Shown one piece after another: positions 10,269-21,464 of a stretch of 64,000 nucleotides of DNA. Origin of the DNA: Actinomycetota bacterium (lineage in GTDB: Bacteria > Actinomycetota > Acidimicrobiia > Acidimicrobiales > Iamiaceae); the NCBI GenBank assembly GCA_019639075.1, contig JAHBSO010000002.1:248001-312000 (forward strand), in the 5' to 3' direction. The position numbers and the translations under genes were made by a program. The first letter of the stretch is position 1; the number at the start of each line of letters is the position of its first letter. The notes beneath the pieces are model-generated. The model was not told the DNA's origin. It made no database searches and saw only the letters and a program-made list of their open reading frames with translations.

Positions 10269-11279
10269 TCAGATGAGGCCGAGCTCCTTGACCGCGTCGC
10301 GCTCCTCGGCCAGTTCGGCGACCGAGGCGTCGATGCGGCTTCGGGAGAAGTCGTCGATCTCGAGGCCCTGGACGATCTCCCACTTCCCGTCCTTGCAGGT
10401 GCAGGGGAACGAGGACATGAGGCCCTCGGGCACGCCGTAGCTGCCGTCGGACGGGACGGCCATGGACACCCAGTCGCCCTCGGGAGTGCCGGCGACCCAG
10501 TCGCGCACGTGGTCGATGGCGGCGTTGGCCGCGGAGGCGGCCGAGGACGCGCCCCGGGCCTCGATGATCGCCGCGCCGCGCTTCTGCACCGTCGGGATGA
10601 AGTCGTTCACCAACCAGCCGGTCTCGGCGATGAGGCCGTCCTCGAGGTCACCGACCACGGCGGCGGCGTTCCGACCGTCGACGTCGGCGTGGAAGATGTC
10701 GGGGTACTGGGTGGCGGAGTGGTTGCCCCAGATCGTCATCTTCGAGATGTCGTTGACGGTCTTGTCGAGCTTGGCGGCCAGCTGGGCCTTGGCCCGGTTG
10801 TGGTCCAGACGGGTCATGGCCGTGAACTGCCGCGGGTCGAGCCCGTCCGCGTTGTTCATGGCGATCAGCGCGTTGGTGTTGGCCGGGTTGCCGACCACGA
10901 GCACCTTCACGTCCTTGCTGGCCGACGCGGCGAGCGCCTTGCCCTGCGTCGTGAAGATGGCGCCGTTGGCCGCGAGCAGGTCGCCGCGCTCCATGCCCTT
11001 GGTGCGGGGACGGGAGCCGACGAGGAGGGCGACGTCGGCACCGTCGAACGCCACCTCGGCGTCGTCGGACTTGGTGATGCCGGCCAGCAGCGGGAACGCG
11101 CAGTCGTCGAGCTCCATGGCCACGCCGTCGAGGGCGCCGAGGGCCGGCGTGATCTCGAGGAGCTGGAGCTGCACCGGCGTGTCGGGGCCGAGGAGGGCTC
11201 CACTCGCGATGCGGAACAGGAGGCTGTAGCCGATCTGGCCGGCGGCACCGGTCACGGCGACGCGTACGGGCGTGGTCAT
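10269..11279 (-). CDS. mdh: malate dehydrogenase
   Basis: A 336-aa NAD-dependent enzyme interconverting malate and oxaloacetate in the TCA cycle. The Rossmann motif GAAGQIG is near residue 11; [14 protein letters not shown] near residue 89 carries the substrate arginines; [11 protein letters not shown] is near residue 128; [13 protein letters not shown] near residue 156 and [12 protein letters not shown] near residue 186 hold the catalytic Asp/His pair. This is the longer MDH type (about 330 aa) shared by many actinobacteria. Start ATG 11279 has GAGGAG about 7-8 nt upstream, and a TAGGGT box about 55 nt upstream gives a true 5' leader, unlike its leaderless neighbours. Confidence 0.97.
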   Translation of the reverse strand: MTTPVRVAVTGAAGQIGYSLLFRIASGALLGPDTPVQLQLLEITPALGALDGVAMELDDCAFPLLAGITKSDDAEVAFDGADVALLVGSRPRTKGMERGDLLAANGAIFTTQGKALAASASKDVKVLVVGNPANTNALIAMNNADGLDPRQFTAMTRLDHNRAKAQLAAKLDKTVNDISKMTIWGNHSATQYPDIFHADVDGRNAAAVVGDLEDGLIAETGWLVNDFIPTVQKRGAAIIEARGASSAASAANAAIDHVRDWVAGTPEGDWVSMAVPSDGSYGVPEGLMSSFPCTCKDGKWEIVQGLEIDDFSRSRIDASVAELAEERDAVKELGLI

Positions 11280-11334
11280 CGTTTGGTCTCCTCGTGGAGC
11301 AGGCGCGGCGGGCCCTCGCGGCCCGTTCGCCCCG

Positions 11335-11340
11335 ACCCTA
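11335..11340 (-). promoter_or_regulatory. -10 box TAGGGT upstream of mdh
   Basis: TAGGGT on the minus strand, 55 nt before the mdh ATG. It predicts a leader of about 48 nt that contains a ribosome binding site. Confidence 0.5.
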
Positions 11341-11372
11341 CCCAGTCCCGCGCCGGGCCCAGAAAGCCGCCG

Positions 11373-12986
11373 TCAGCCCTCGGCCGAGCCGACGAAGTCC
11401 TTCCAGTGCGGCCGGGCGGTGCGCAGCCAGTAGCGGTAGGTCGGCCCCGACCAGTTGTTGGTGATGCGCCCGCTCGCCGTCTTGTACCAGGAGTGGCAGC
11501 CCTCGGCCCACACCGTGTCGTCGAGCTCCCGTCGGAGCTGGTCGTTGGATGCCGCCTGGGTCTCGGGGCGGACCTCGATCAGGTGCGCCCCGCCCTCGGT
11601 CAGGCGGCGCACGCAGCTCAGCACGTACCCGATCTGGCGTTCCAGCATGAAGATGATCGAGTTGTGGCCGAGGTTGGTGTTCGGTCCGTACAGCAGGAAC
11701 AGGTTGGGGAAGCCGGCCACGGTGAGCCCGAGGTGGGCCTCGGCCCCGTCCTTCCACGTCTGGTGGAGGTCCACGCCGCCCCGACCGGTGACCCGCATCG
11801 GCGTGAGGAACCCCGTCGACTGGAACCCGGTGCCGAACACCACCGTGTCGACCTCGTACGTCGCGCCGTCGGCGCGGACGCCCTTGGGCTCGAAGCGCTC
11901 GATGGGGTCGCTCACGATCCGCACCTTCGGCTGGAAGATGGCCGGGTACCAGTCGTTGGAGATGAGGATCCGCTTGCAGCCGAGCGGGTAGTCGGGCACG
12001 AGCACGTCGGCCGGCACCGCGTCGGTGGCCGACGCCTCGACCTTCTTCTTGTAGAGGCCCTCGGCCCAGTGCGCGGTGCGGGAGTCCTTCTTGAACCAGA
12101 TCCACTTCGCCTCGAACCGGGCCCAGATCGAGGCGCGGTAGAGCTTGGCCAGGGCGGGCACCCGCTGGAACATCGAACGGGTCCGGGCGCTGAACGGCGC
12201 GTCGGGCTTCGGGGCCACGTAGTTGACGCTGCGCTGGAAGAGCGTGACCGAGCGGGCCTGCTTCACGATCTCGGGCACGAACTGGATCGCGCTGGCGCCG
12301 ATGCCGACGACGGCGACGTCCCGACCGGTCATGTCGTGGTCGTGGTCCCAGCGGGCCGAGTGGAACGCGTGGCCCTCGTAGTCGTCGAGGCCCTCGAAGG
12401 CCGGCGTGTAGGGACGATTGAGCTGACCGGTGGCCGAGACGACGACGTCGGCCTCGTCGGTCGAGCCGTCGGCGAACCGCAGCGACCAGTGCCCGGGGGT
12501 CCCGTCGTCGGGCTCGACGAAGACGACGTCGGTGACCTCGGCACCGAAGCGCAGGTGCGGGTGGAGGTCGAAGTCCTCCGCGACCCCGTCGAGGTAGCCG
12601 AGGATCTCCTCCTGCGGCGGGAAGCGGCGGCTCCAGTCGAGCTTCGGCGCGAACGACAGGGAGTAGAGGTGGCTCGGCACGTCGCACGCTGCACCGGGAT
12701 AGGTGTTGTCGCGCCAGGTGCCGCCGAGGTGGTCGGCCTGCTCGTAGACCGTGAAGCTCTCGATGCCGGCCTGGCGCAGCCGGCAGGCGAGGCCGATCCC
12801 GCCGAAGCCGGAGCCGATGATCGCGATGCGGGGCGTGGCCGTGCCGGCGCGGACCGGCGGGGCCATGGGCCCGGGCAGCGCGGTGGCGCGCTCCCGCCAG
12901 TCCTCGGGCAGCCGGTCGGCGAGGCGGGCGACGACACCGGGCCTCGGTGCCGGACGGGACGCGGTGGCGGGGGCGGCGGAGCTCAC
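11373..12986 (-). CDS. FAD/NADPH monooxygenase, Baeyer-Villiger type
   Basis: A 537-aa soluble flavoprotein. The FAD-binding GSGFGG motif follows about residue 45. A fingerprint close to the Baeyer-Villiger consensus FxGxxxHxxxW appears as YEGHAFHSARWD near residue 195, just before the NADPH site VVGIGASA. Conserved GTWRDNTYPGAACDVPSHLYS follows the first Rossmann segment. Such enzymes insert oxygen into ketones or oxidise soft nucleophiles using NADPH and O2; the substrate is unknown. GTG 12986 is chosen because a TACCAT box ends 7 nt upstream; the longer frame to 13058 would cross the operator. A perfect palindrome at 13004-13023 beside the -10 box suggests repressor control. Confidence 0.85.
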   Translation of the reverse strand: MSSAAPATASRPAPRPGVVARLADRLPEDWRERATALPGPMAPPVRAGTATPRIAIIGSGFGGIGLACRLRQAGIESFTVYEQADHLGGTWRDNTYPGAACDVPSHLYSLSFAPKLDWSRRFPPQEEILGYLDGVAEDFDLHPHLRFGAEVTDVVFVEPDDGTPGHWSLRFADGSTDEADVVVSATGQLNRPYTPAFEGLDDYEGHAFHSARWDHDHDMTGRDVAVVGIGASAIQFVPEIVKQARSVTLFQRSVNYVAPKPDAPFSARTRSMFQRVPALAKLYRASIWARFEAKWIWFKKDSRTAHWAEGLYKKKVEASATDAVPADVLVPDYPLGCKRILISNDWYPAIFQPKVRIVSDPIERFEPKGVRADGATYEVDTVVFGTGFQSTGFLTPMRVTGRGGVDLHQTWKDGAEAHLGLTVAGFPNLFLLYGPNTNLGHNSIIFMLERQIGYVLSCVRRLTEGGAHLIEVRPETQAASNDQLRRELDDTVWAEGCHSWYKTASGRITNNWSGPTYRYWLRTARPHWKDFVGSAEG

Positions 12987-12993
12987 CGCGGCG

Positions 12994-12999
12994 ATGGTA
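12994..12999 (-). promoter_or_regulatory. -10 box TACCAT of leaderless monooxygenase promoter
   Basis: TACCAT on the minus strand, 7 nt from the GTG at 12986. The palindrome at 13004-13023 begins 4 nt behind it, in the -17 to -36 zone. Confidence 0.6.
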
Positions 13000-13003
13000 C
13001 CGA

Positions 13004-13023
13004 ACTTGACCGTCCGGTCAAGT
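13004..13023. promoter_or_regulatory. palindromic operator ACTTGACCG-TC-CGGTCAAGT
   Basis: A perfect 9-2-9 palindrome in the 70-bp region between the divergent monooxygenase and GGCT-like genes. Its dyad type and length are typical of TetR-family sites, and its position between the -35 and -10 zones would block polymerase. Which regulator binds is unknown; none is adjacent. Confidence 0.6.
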
Positions 13024-13056
13024 GGGCGCGCCGTGGGCGCCGGCCACGATGGAGCC

Positions 13057-13416
13057 ATGCCCGACGCGGTCTTCGTCTACGGCACCCTGCTGCCCGGACA
13101 CCTGCGGTGGCCCCTGCTCGCCCCGTTCGCGACCAACCACGCGCCGGCCTCGGTGCCCGGCCACCTGTACGACACCGGGAACGGCTGGCCCGCGGCCCGG
13201 TTCACCGAGGGAGGCGACAGCGTCCCGGGCCGGTGGGTCGCCTGGGCGCCGGTCGATGCCGCCGTGGTCCTCGCCCTGCTCGACGAGGTCGAGGGCCCGA
13301 CGTTCGCGCGGATCGTCGTCGTGACGACGGCCGGGCCGGCGTGGACCTACGAGTGCCGGACCGTCGACCCGGCATGGGAGCGGATCGCCCGGTGGGACGG
13401 TCTCGCCGAACGCTGA
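13057..13416 (+). CDS. gamma-glutamylcyclotransferase-like (AIG2/GGCT) protein
   Basis: A 119-aa cytoplasmic protein. It opens with VFVYGTLLPG, the signature YGTL loop of the GGCT/AIG2 fold, and has a conserved DEVEG segment near residue 72 where family members carry the catalytic acid. The family releases 5-oxoproline from gamma-glutamyl compounds or acts on related amines; the specific substrate is not evident. Length is normal for a stand-alone domain. ATG 13057 has a CACGAT hexamer 6 nt upstream, a weak match to the local -10 pattern. A strong hairpin follows. Confidence 0.75.
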   Translation: MPDAVFVYGTLLPGHLRWPLLAPFATNHAPASVPGHLYDTGNGWPAARFTEGGDSVPGRWVAWAPVDAAVVLALLDEVEGPTFARIVVVTTAGPAWTYECRTVDPAWERIARWDGLAER

Positions 13417-13430
13417 CCGGGCAAGAAGAA

Positions 13431-13461
13431 GGGCGGTCGGGCCGCAACGGCCCGACCGCCC
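13431..13461. terminator. bidirectional hairpin terminator
   Basis: Arms of 13 bp (GGGCGGTCGGGCC and its complement) around a 5-nt loop GCAAC, lying between the convergent GGCT-like and aldehyde dehydrogenase genes. Confidence 0.75.
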
Positions 13462-13515
13462 CGTGCCGACGCCCGGAGGGAGGGAGGGAAGGCGTCGACG
13501 AGGTTGGCAGCCGCC

Positions 13516-14946
13516 CTAGAGCTGCATCGACTTGGTCTGGAGGAACTCCTCGAGGCCGTACGGGCCGAGCTCTCGTCCGTTGCCGGACTGCTTGAAACCA
13601 CCGAACGGCGCCAGGGGGTTGAACGCACCGCCGTTGATCTCGAGCTGGCCGGTGCGCACCCGCCGGGCGACGTCCTTCGCCTCCTCGGCGTCGGCGCCCC
13701 ACACGCCACCGGACAGCCCGTACCGGGTGTCGTTGGCGATCGCGACGGCCTCGTCGACGTCGTCGTAGGCCAGCACCGACAGCACCGGCCCGAAGATCTC
13801 CTCCTGGGCGATGGTCATGTCCTGGGTGACCCCGGCGAAGACGGTCGGCTTGACGTAGTACCCGGTGGGGAGGTCGTCGGGGGCGTCGGCTCCTCCGGTG
13901 ACGAGCGTGGCACCCTCCGACTCACCCGTGCGGATGAAGTCGCGGACCCGGTCGCGCTGCACGTCGGAGATCAGCGGGCCCAGGCGGCCGGCGCCGGCCG
14001 CGGGATCGCCGATGGTGTAGGTCGTCTCCACCTCGTCCTTGACGATGTCGAGGATCTCCTGCTCCTTCGCCCGCGGCACGAGCAGCCGGGTGAACGCCGT
14101 GCAGGTCTGTCCGGAGTTGAGGAACGCGCTGCCGACCGCGGCGCGGGCCGCCTTCTCGAGCTCGGCGCCCTCGAGGCCGGGCAGCAGGATGTTGGCCGAC
14201 TTGCCGCCGAGCTCCAGCGCCACCCGCTTGATGGTCTGCGCGCCGAGCTCGCCGACCCGCTGGCCGGCCCGGGTGGAGCCGGTGAAGGACACCATGTCGA
14301 CGTCGGGGTGCGACGCGATCGCCTCACCGACCACCGGGCCGGTGCCGGACACGAGGTTGAACACCCCGGCGGGCAGCCCGGCCGAGTCGATGATCTCGGC
14401 GAGGATGAAGGCGTTGAGCGGTGCGACCTCGCTCGGCTTGAGCACGATGGTGCAGCCGGCGACGAGCGCGGGAGCCACCTTCGCCACGATCTGGTGCAGC
14501 GGGTAGTTCCACGGGGTGATCGCCCCGACGACGCCGATCGGCTCCTTCACGACGAGCGAGTTGCCGATCTGCTCCTCCCACTCGAACGAGTCGGCGATGC
14601 CCACGTAGCTGCCGGCGATCGCCTGCGGCAGGCCGGCCTGGATGAGCTGGGACAGGAAGATCGGCATGCCGACCTCGCCGGTGATCGTCTCGGCGATCTC
14701 CTGCTGGCGAGCGGCCAGGCCCTCGGCGATGGCCTGCACGTAGCCGGCCCGCTCCTTCGGGCTGGTGATCGACCACCCGTCGAAGGCGGCCTTCGCGGCG
14801 GCCACCGCCCGGTTCACGTCCTCGGCGGAGCCTTCGGGGATCGACCCCATGACCTCCTCGGTGGACGCGTTGACGACGTCGATCGTCCCGCTCCCCACCG
14901 GCTCGACCCAGCCACCGTCGATGTAGAGCTCTGCAAACGTCTGCAC
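13516..14946 (-). CDS. aldehyde dehydrogenase family protein
   Basis: A 476-aa NAD(P)-dependent enzyme oxidising an aldehyde to an acid. The active-site scaffold TPWNYPL is near residue 142; the catalytic Glu is in LELGGKSAN near residue 241 and the nucleophilic Cys in NSGQTCTA near residue 276; [13 protein letters not shown] near the C-terminus is typical. The substrate is not predictable. Start GTG 14946 has GGGAGGG about 6-7 nt upstream; an extended frame reaching 15069 has no support. It lies downstream of, and in the same direction as, the amidohydrolase gene, with 165 bp between and its own -10 box. Confidence 0.92.
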   Translation of the reverse strand: MQTFAELYIDGGWVEPVGSGTIDVVNASTEEVMGSIPEGSAEDVNRAVAAAKAAFDGWSITSPKERAGYVQAIAEGLAARQQEIAETITGEVGMPIFLSQLIQAGLPQAIAGSYVGIADSFEWEEQIGNSLVVKEPIGVVGAITPWNYPLHQIVAKVAPALVAGCTIVLKPSEVAPLNAFILAEIIDSAGLPAGVFNLVSGTGPVVGEAIASHPDVDMVSFTGSTRAGQRVGELGAQTIKRVALELGGKSANILLPGLEGAELEKAARAAVGSAFLNSGQTCTAFTRLLVPRAKEQEILDIVKDEVETTYTIGDPAAGAGRLGPLISDVQRDRVRDFIRTGESEGATLVTGGADAPDDLPTGYYVKPTVFAGVTQDMTIAQEEIFGPVLSVLAYDDVDEAVAIANDTRYGLSGGVWGADAEEAKDVARRVRTGQLEINGGAFNPLAPFGGFKQSGNGRELGPYGLEEFLQTKSMQL

Positions 14947-14983
14947 TGGCCCTCCCTGGGCGTTCGCACCCCCGACAGTGTCG

Positions 14984-14989
14984 AGGCTA
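14984..14989 (-). promoter_or_regulatory. -10 box TAGCCT upstream of aldehyde dehydrogenase
   Basis: TAGCCT on the minus strand, 37 nt before the GTG, giving a short leader with a good Shine-Dalgarno. Confidence 0.45.
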
Positions 14990-15020
14990 CCTCTCTCAGC
15001 GCGATCGCGCCCGCATTCCA

Positions 15021-15036
15021 TGGGTCGGACGACCCA
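15021..15036. promoter_or_regulatory. candidate palindromic site TGGGTCG-GA-CGACCCA
   Basis: A perfect 7-2-7 dyad 31 nt behind the aldehyde dehydrogenase -10 box. The 2-nt centre is too short for a stable hairpin loop, so a protein-binding site is the likelier reading. Confidence 0.4.
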
Positions 15037-15111
15037 GGAGCAGCCGTCGACGTGGGCCGACCGGCCCATCCGCCTTGTTCCGGGCTGTTCGCGCGGAGCG
15101 CGTCGCGACCG

Positions 15112-16833
15112 CTACGACGTGGCCACGGTCCGCGTGTGGACACCGCTGCGCAGGACCGTGCCGGGGCGGGCGCCGGTCGGCTCGCCGTCCACGACGGCCG
15201 TCTCGCCGTTCACGAAGACCCGACGGACACCGATGGGCGCTGCGGTCAGGCGGGGCGAGTCGGCGGGCAGGTCGTAGACCAGCGTGGCGTGCTCGGCGCC
15301 CACCGTCTCGGGGTCCACCACCACCACGTCGGCGTGGAAACCCTCCTCGATCCGCCCCCGGTCGATGATGCCGAACAGCTGGGCCGGATCGTCGGTCATC
15401 ATCTGCACGGCTCGCTCCAGCGACACGAGCTTGCGACCCCGCAGCGTGTCGCCCAGGAACCGCGTCGGGAACGGCGCGCCGCACATGCGGTCGAGGTGCG
15501 CACCGGCGTCGGACCCGCCGAGGATCGCCCGCTCGTCGGCCCAGACCTGGCGACGCAGCTCCCACGACTCGGCGTCGCCGTCGGGCGGGATCGGCCAGAG
15601 CACGGTGCGCAGCTCGTCGGCCACGACGATGTCGATCAGGGTGGCGAAGGCATCGGTGCCGCGCTCGGCGGCGATGTCTCCCACCCGGCGACCCTTGAGG
15701 CCCTCGTTGGCCTCGGAGTAGGTGTCGCCGATCAGGTAGTTCTCGAAGTCGGCGAGGCGGCGGAACACGCCGGCCTCCTCCGAGGCGGACCGCTCGACCA
15801 TGAACGCCTGGGTCTCGGGGTCCTGCAGCTTCGCGATGCGCTCGGGCACGGGCAGGCGCAGGATGTCTCCCCAGCCGGGGATGAGGAACAGCCCGCAGTG
15901 GTTGAGGAAGCTCATGTTCATGGGCACCTGCACCGGCAGGGTGAGCGCCACGATCCGCCCGCCCTTCTCGGCCGCCCGGTCGCCGGCGCCCAACTGGCGG
16001 GGCACTCGGCCGGGCTCGCGGGAGTCGACGGTCAGCACGTTCCAGTTCAGCGGGCGGCGGGCCGCGGCGGACATGTCGGAGAACAGCTCGATCTCGTCGT
16101 CGCTGAACCGGTCGAGGCAGCCGTCGGTCATCCCTTCGAGGGTCGTGCCCTCGTGCTCGCCGACCACGGTGCAGAGAGCGATCAGCTCCTCCGGCGTCGA
16201 CCAACGCGACGCCACCGGCTGACCGTCGCCGTCGGAGTGGGTGCGGCTGAGGGTCGTGGAGAAGCCGAGTCCGCCGGCCTCGATCGACTCGGCGAGGACC
16301 TGCTTCATCTCGTCGACCTGCTCGGGGGTGGCCTCGTTGCCGACCGACGACGCGCCCATGACGTAGCGACGGATCGCGTTGTGGCCGACGAGGAACGCCG
16401 CGTTGACGCCGATGTTGCCCTCGAGCCGGTCGAGGTACTCGGCGAAGGTCTCCCAGTCCCACGGCACGCCCTCCTCGAGGGCGCCGACGGACATGCCCTC
16501 GACGCTGGCCATGAACTCGCGGGTGTAGGCGGCGTCCTCGGCCTTGAGGGGAGCGAGGGTGAAGCCGCAGTTGCCGCCGATGACGGTGGTGACGCCGTGC
16601 ACGTTGGAGGGCGAGGCGCCCGGGTCCCAGAAGAGCTGGGCGTCGTAGTGGGTGTGCGGGTCGATGACACCCGGGACGACGAGGAGCCCGGTGGCGTCGA
16701 CGACGTCGGCGGCGTCCTCGGTGATCTCGCCCACCGCGACGATGCGTCCGTCCCGGATCCCGACGTCGGCCACGCGTGCCGGGGCACCGGTGCCGTCGAC
16801 GACGGTGCCGCCCTTGATCAGGTGGTCGAGCAT
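15112..16833 (-). CDS. N-acyl-D-amino-acid deacylase family amidohydrolase
   Basis: A 573-aa metal-dependent hydrolase of the amidohydrolase superfamily. The N-terminal beta domain has the LIKGGTVVDGTG signature; the first metal site is DPHTHYDAQ near residue 60; LNWNVL near residue 260 is a known segment of D-aminoacylase relatives; the late Asp of the metal site is in GGSDAGAH near residue 460; and the usual C-terminal GRIEEGFHADVVV follows. D-aminoacylases release D-amino acids from N-acyl forms, but the subfamily is broad. GGAGG lies 7 nt before ATG 16833. A palindrome overlapping the -10 box points to repression, perhaps together with the following aldehyde dehydrogenase gene. Confidence 0.85.
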   Translation of the reverse strand: MLDHLIKGGTVVDGTGAPARVADVGIRDGRIVAVGEITEDAADVVDATGLLVVPGVIDPHTHYDAQLFWDPGASPSNVHGVTTVIGGNCGFTLAPLKAEDAAYTREFMASVEGMSVGALEEGVPWDWETFAEYLDRLEGNIGVNAAFLVGHNAIRRYVMGASSVGNEATPEQVDEMKQVLAESIEAGGLGFSTTLSRTHSDGDGQPVASRWSTPEELIALCTVVGEHEGTTLEGMTDGCLDRFSDDEIELFSDMSAAARRPLNWNVLTVDSREPGRVPRQLGAGDRAAEKGGRIVALTLPVQVPMNMSFLNHCGLFLIPGWGDILRLPVPERIAKLQDPETQAFMVERSASEEAGVFRRLADFENYLIGDTYSEANEGLKGRRVGDIAAERGTDAFATLIDIVVADELRTVLWPIPPDGDAESWELRRQVWADERAILGGSDAGAHLDRMCGAPFPTRFLGDTLRGRKLVSLERAVQMMTDDPAQLFGIIDRGRIEEGFHADVVVVDPETVGAEHATLVYDLPADSPRLTAAPIGVRRVFVNGETAVVDGEPTGARPGTVLRSGVHTRTVATS

Positions 16834-16854
16834 GCGGGAGCCTCCGGGATCGTT

Positions 16855-16871
16855 TCTGACGCTCCGTCAGA
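16855..16871. promoter_or_regulatory. palindromic operator TCTGACG-CTC-CGTCAGA
   Basis: A perfect 7-3-7 dyad that touches the last base of the TAGGAT box and covers the predicted transcription start of the amidohydrolase gene. The form fits a TetR-type operator. Confidence 0.6.
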
Positions 16872-16876
16872 TCCTA
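16871..16876 (-). promoter_or_regulatory. -10 box TAGGAT of the amidohydrolase gene
   Basis: TAGGAT on the minus strand, 37 nt before ATG 16833, overlapping the operator at 16855-16871. Confidence 0.5.
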
Positions 16877-16881
16877 CCGCC

Positions 16882-19390
<2,509 letters not shown>

Positions 19391-19402
19391 CCGCGGGGTT
19401 TC

Positions 19403-19610
19403 GACTCCGCTGCGCTCCGCTCAACCAACAACAGCGGACTCCGCTGCGCTCCGCTCAACCAACAGATCTGTTCCTTGAGCGAGCGAAGCGAGTCGAAAGG
19501 CGCTCCGCTCAACCAACAGATCTGTTCCTCGAGCGAGCGAAGCGAGTCGAAAGGCGCTCCGCTTCCCATCTTGTTCCCTGAGCGAGAGCGAGCGCAGCGA
19601 GCGAAGCCGA
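19403..19610. repeat. extragenic palindromic repeat cluster between icd and metF
   Basis: A 28-bp unit starting GACTCCGCTGCGCTCCGCTC occurs at 19403-19430 and 19437-19464. A 54-bp unit is tandemly duplicated at 19447-19500 and 19501-19554 with one mismatch (CCTTGAG versus CCTCGAG). A decayed copy ends near 19610. The units contain complementary CGCTCCGCTC/GAGCGAGCG stretches and can form hairpins. A 31-bp part recurs inverted at 23957-23987. In the 227-bp convergent gap it may help end both transcripts. Confidence 0.85.
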
Positions 19611-19617
19611 AGGGTGG

Positions 19618-20478
19618 TCAGGGGCGGAGGTCGAGGCGGTCGTAGATCTCCTGGATCGACTGCGCCTTGTTCATCGCGTAGAGGTGCACGCCGGGCACGC
19701 CGAGCTCCAGCAGCTCGGCCACGAGATCGGTGGCCACGGCCACGCCGAGCCGGCGGGTGGCCTCGGGGTCGCCGTCGACCTCGTCGAGGCGGGCCTGGAG
19801 GTCGTCGGGGATGTGGGTGCCGTTGATCGCCGACATGCGCCGGGCCCCGGCGACGTTGACGAACGGCATCACCCCGGGGAGCACCGGCGTGTCGCACCCC
19901 AGCTCCGCCAGCTCCTCGACCATGCGCCGGTAGTGCTCGACCTCCCAGAAGAACTGGGTGAGCCCGAAGTCGGCGCGGGCCAGCTTGGCCGCCAGGTACC
20001 GACGGTCGGTGGCGCGGTCCGGCGAACGGGGGTGCAGCTCGGGGAACGCGGCGACGCCGATGGAGAACCCGGGGTCGACCTCCTGCACGATGTCGATCAG
20101 CTCGGTGGCGTAGGTGAAGTCCCCGTCGACCGGTGAGCCGTCGGCGGGCGGGTCGCCGGCGAGGGCGAGCACGTTGTGGATGCCGGCGTCGCGGTAGGTG
20201 GCCAGCAGGTCGGTCAGCTCGGTGCGGGTGTGGCCGACGCACGTGAGGTGGGGCATGGCCGGGAACGTCTGCTCCCCGTTCACCCGCACCACGAGGTCGC
20301 GGGTGGTGTCACGGGTCGAGCCCATCGCGCCGTAGGTGATCGACACGAACGTCGGCTCGAGTGCGGCGAGCTCCGAGACGGCGTCGTCGAAGGCCAGCTG
20401 GGCCGCTTCGGAGCGCGGCGGCGAGAACTCGAAGGACCAGGAGGTCCCCTTCGCGAGCAGGTCGGCGATGCGCGTCAT
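19618..20478 (-). CDS. metF: methylenetetrahydrofolate reductase
   Basis: A 286-aa flavoprotein reducing 5,10-methylene-THF to 5-methyl-THF, the methyl donor for methionine synthesis. The SWSFEFSPPRSE segment near residue 13 holds the catalytic Glu; FVSITYGAMGSTRD is near residue 44, HLTCVGHTR near residue 76, ALAGDPPADGS near residue 104 and the FW.E..HYR segment near residue 175. Length is normal. It is the last gene of the purN-purH-folD-membrane protein-metF run and its ATG overlaps the preceding stop (ATGA). A TAGCCT box 9 nt upstream could also give an internal leaderless promoter. Confidence 0.95.
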   Translation of the reverse strand: MTRIADLLAKGTSWSFEFSPPRSEAAQLAFDDAVSELAALEPTFVSITYGAMGSTRDTTRDLVVRVNGEQTFPAMPHLTCVGHTRTELTDLLATYRDAGIHNVLALAGDPPADGSPVDGDFTYATELIDIVQEVDPGFSIGVAAFPELHPRSPDRATDRRYLAAKLARADFGLTQFFWEVEHYRRMVEELAELGCDTPVLPGVMPFVNVAGARRMSAINGTHIPDDLQARLDEVDGDPEATRRLGVAVATDLVAELLELGVPGVHLYAMNKAQSIQEIYDRLDLRP

Positions 20479-21464
20479 GGCCGCGGCAGGCTAGTGCCCT
20501 GAGGATCGGACGGCCCGGCGCCCCCGGTCTGCACGACCTCGACCCGAGCGATCCAGGCCGCGACCGCGAACCCGAGCGCCGCTCCCAGGGCGAGGAGCAG
20601 CCCCGAGACGGTCGGACGCACCTCGTACTGGCCGCTCATCCCCTCGCTGGTGAACCCCAGCGTCGCCCGGACCACGAACAGCCCGATCGAGGCCGTCGCG
20701 GCCCCGATCCAACGACGGGCACGGTCCTCGGGAGCGATCAGCCCGCTCGAGGCCACGAGGAGGACGGTGACGACCGGGCAGGCGATCCGCAACACCTGAT
20801 CGATGGCCGGTGCTCCGGACAGGAACCGCCACTCCAGCAAGGCCGGGCCCACCTCACGATCGGCGATCCCGAACGTGTCCTCGATCACCGACAGGCTCGT
20901 GAACCACGCCACGACCACACACGTGAGCCCGACCGCCGCCGCCACGGCGTCGCCGCCGACCGACACCCGCTCGGTGCCGGCCCGGGACCTCAGGTCCCCG
21001 ATGATCACCGCTGACGATCCGACCAGCAGGATCACCAGCACCACGACCCAGCCGTAGGCGAAGGATCGGTACGCCCACGAAGCAGGTTCGAGCGATCCGA
21101 CGAAGCGGGCCAGCCCGAGCGCCGCGAGCTCCTCGGTTCCACCGGTCGATCCACTCGACCACACCATGCCCGGGACGAGCAGCGACAGCGCCACCACGGC
21201 TACCGGCGCCGATCGGGGTCGCACGAGCAGCGCGGCAGCCAGCGCGAGCAGGGAGGCGGCGACGGCCAGCACGAGCAGTCGGTTGCCGGTCGACGACAAC
21301 AGGTGCCACATCGTGACCCCGTCGACGATCTCCAGCGGGAGCGGGAGCACCAACGCGGTGGCCGCAGCGCCCGCGACCGCGGCCCCGACGATCGATGCGA
21401 TCGGGACCGAGGCGCGATCGACGGCGACGGCGCCCGCGTCGGGAGCGGGGTCGGTCGTGCTCAG
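20475..21464 (-). CDS. multi-pass membrane protein with probable CTG start
   Basis: A 329-aa protein of unknown function with about 8 hydrophobic helices. The frame has no ATG, GTG or TTG between the folD stop and the first membrane segment. The only start that keeps helix 1 whole is CTG 21464, whose last two bases form the folD stop codon (CTGA overlap), a variant of the ATGA/GTGA coupling used elsewhere in this window. The 3' end overlaps the metF ATG by 4 nt. Both overlaps mean it is co-translated with folD and metF. A folate or C1-related transport role would be a guess; no family motif is recognised. Confidence 0.65.
   Translation of the reverse strand: MSTTDPAPDAGAVAVDRASVPIASIVGAAVAGAAATALVLPLPLEIVDGVTMWHLLSSTGNRLLVLAVAASLLALAAALLVRPRSAPVAVVALSLLVPGMVWSSGSTGGTEELAALGLARFVGSLEPASWAYRSFAYGWVVVLVILLVGSSAVIIGDLRSRAGTERVSVGGDAVAAAVGLTCVVVAWFTSLSVIEDTFGIADREVGPALLEWRFLSGAPAIDQVLRIACPVVTVLLVASSGLIAPEDRARRWIGAATASIGLFVVRATLGFTSEGMSGQYEVRPTVSGLLLALGAALGFAVAAWIARVEVVQTGGAGPSDPQGTSLPRP
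20488..20493 (-). promoter_or_regulatory. possible internal -10 box TAGCCT for metF
   Basis: TAGCCT on the minus strand within the end of the upstream gene, 9 nt before the metF ATG. The spacing is at the long end of the local pattern. Confidence 0.35.

Noticed and set aside
10509..13595. 1028-codon plus-strand frame opposite mdh and the monooxygenase
   Set aside because: Antisense shadow with no domain; mdh and the flavoprotein are unmistakable.
19403..19610. Tandem 28-bp and 54-bp repeats considered as a CRISPR array
   Set aside because: Only two copies of each, no unique spacers, no cas genes; the units are hairpin-forming extragenic repeats.
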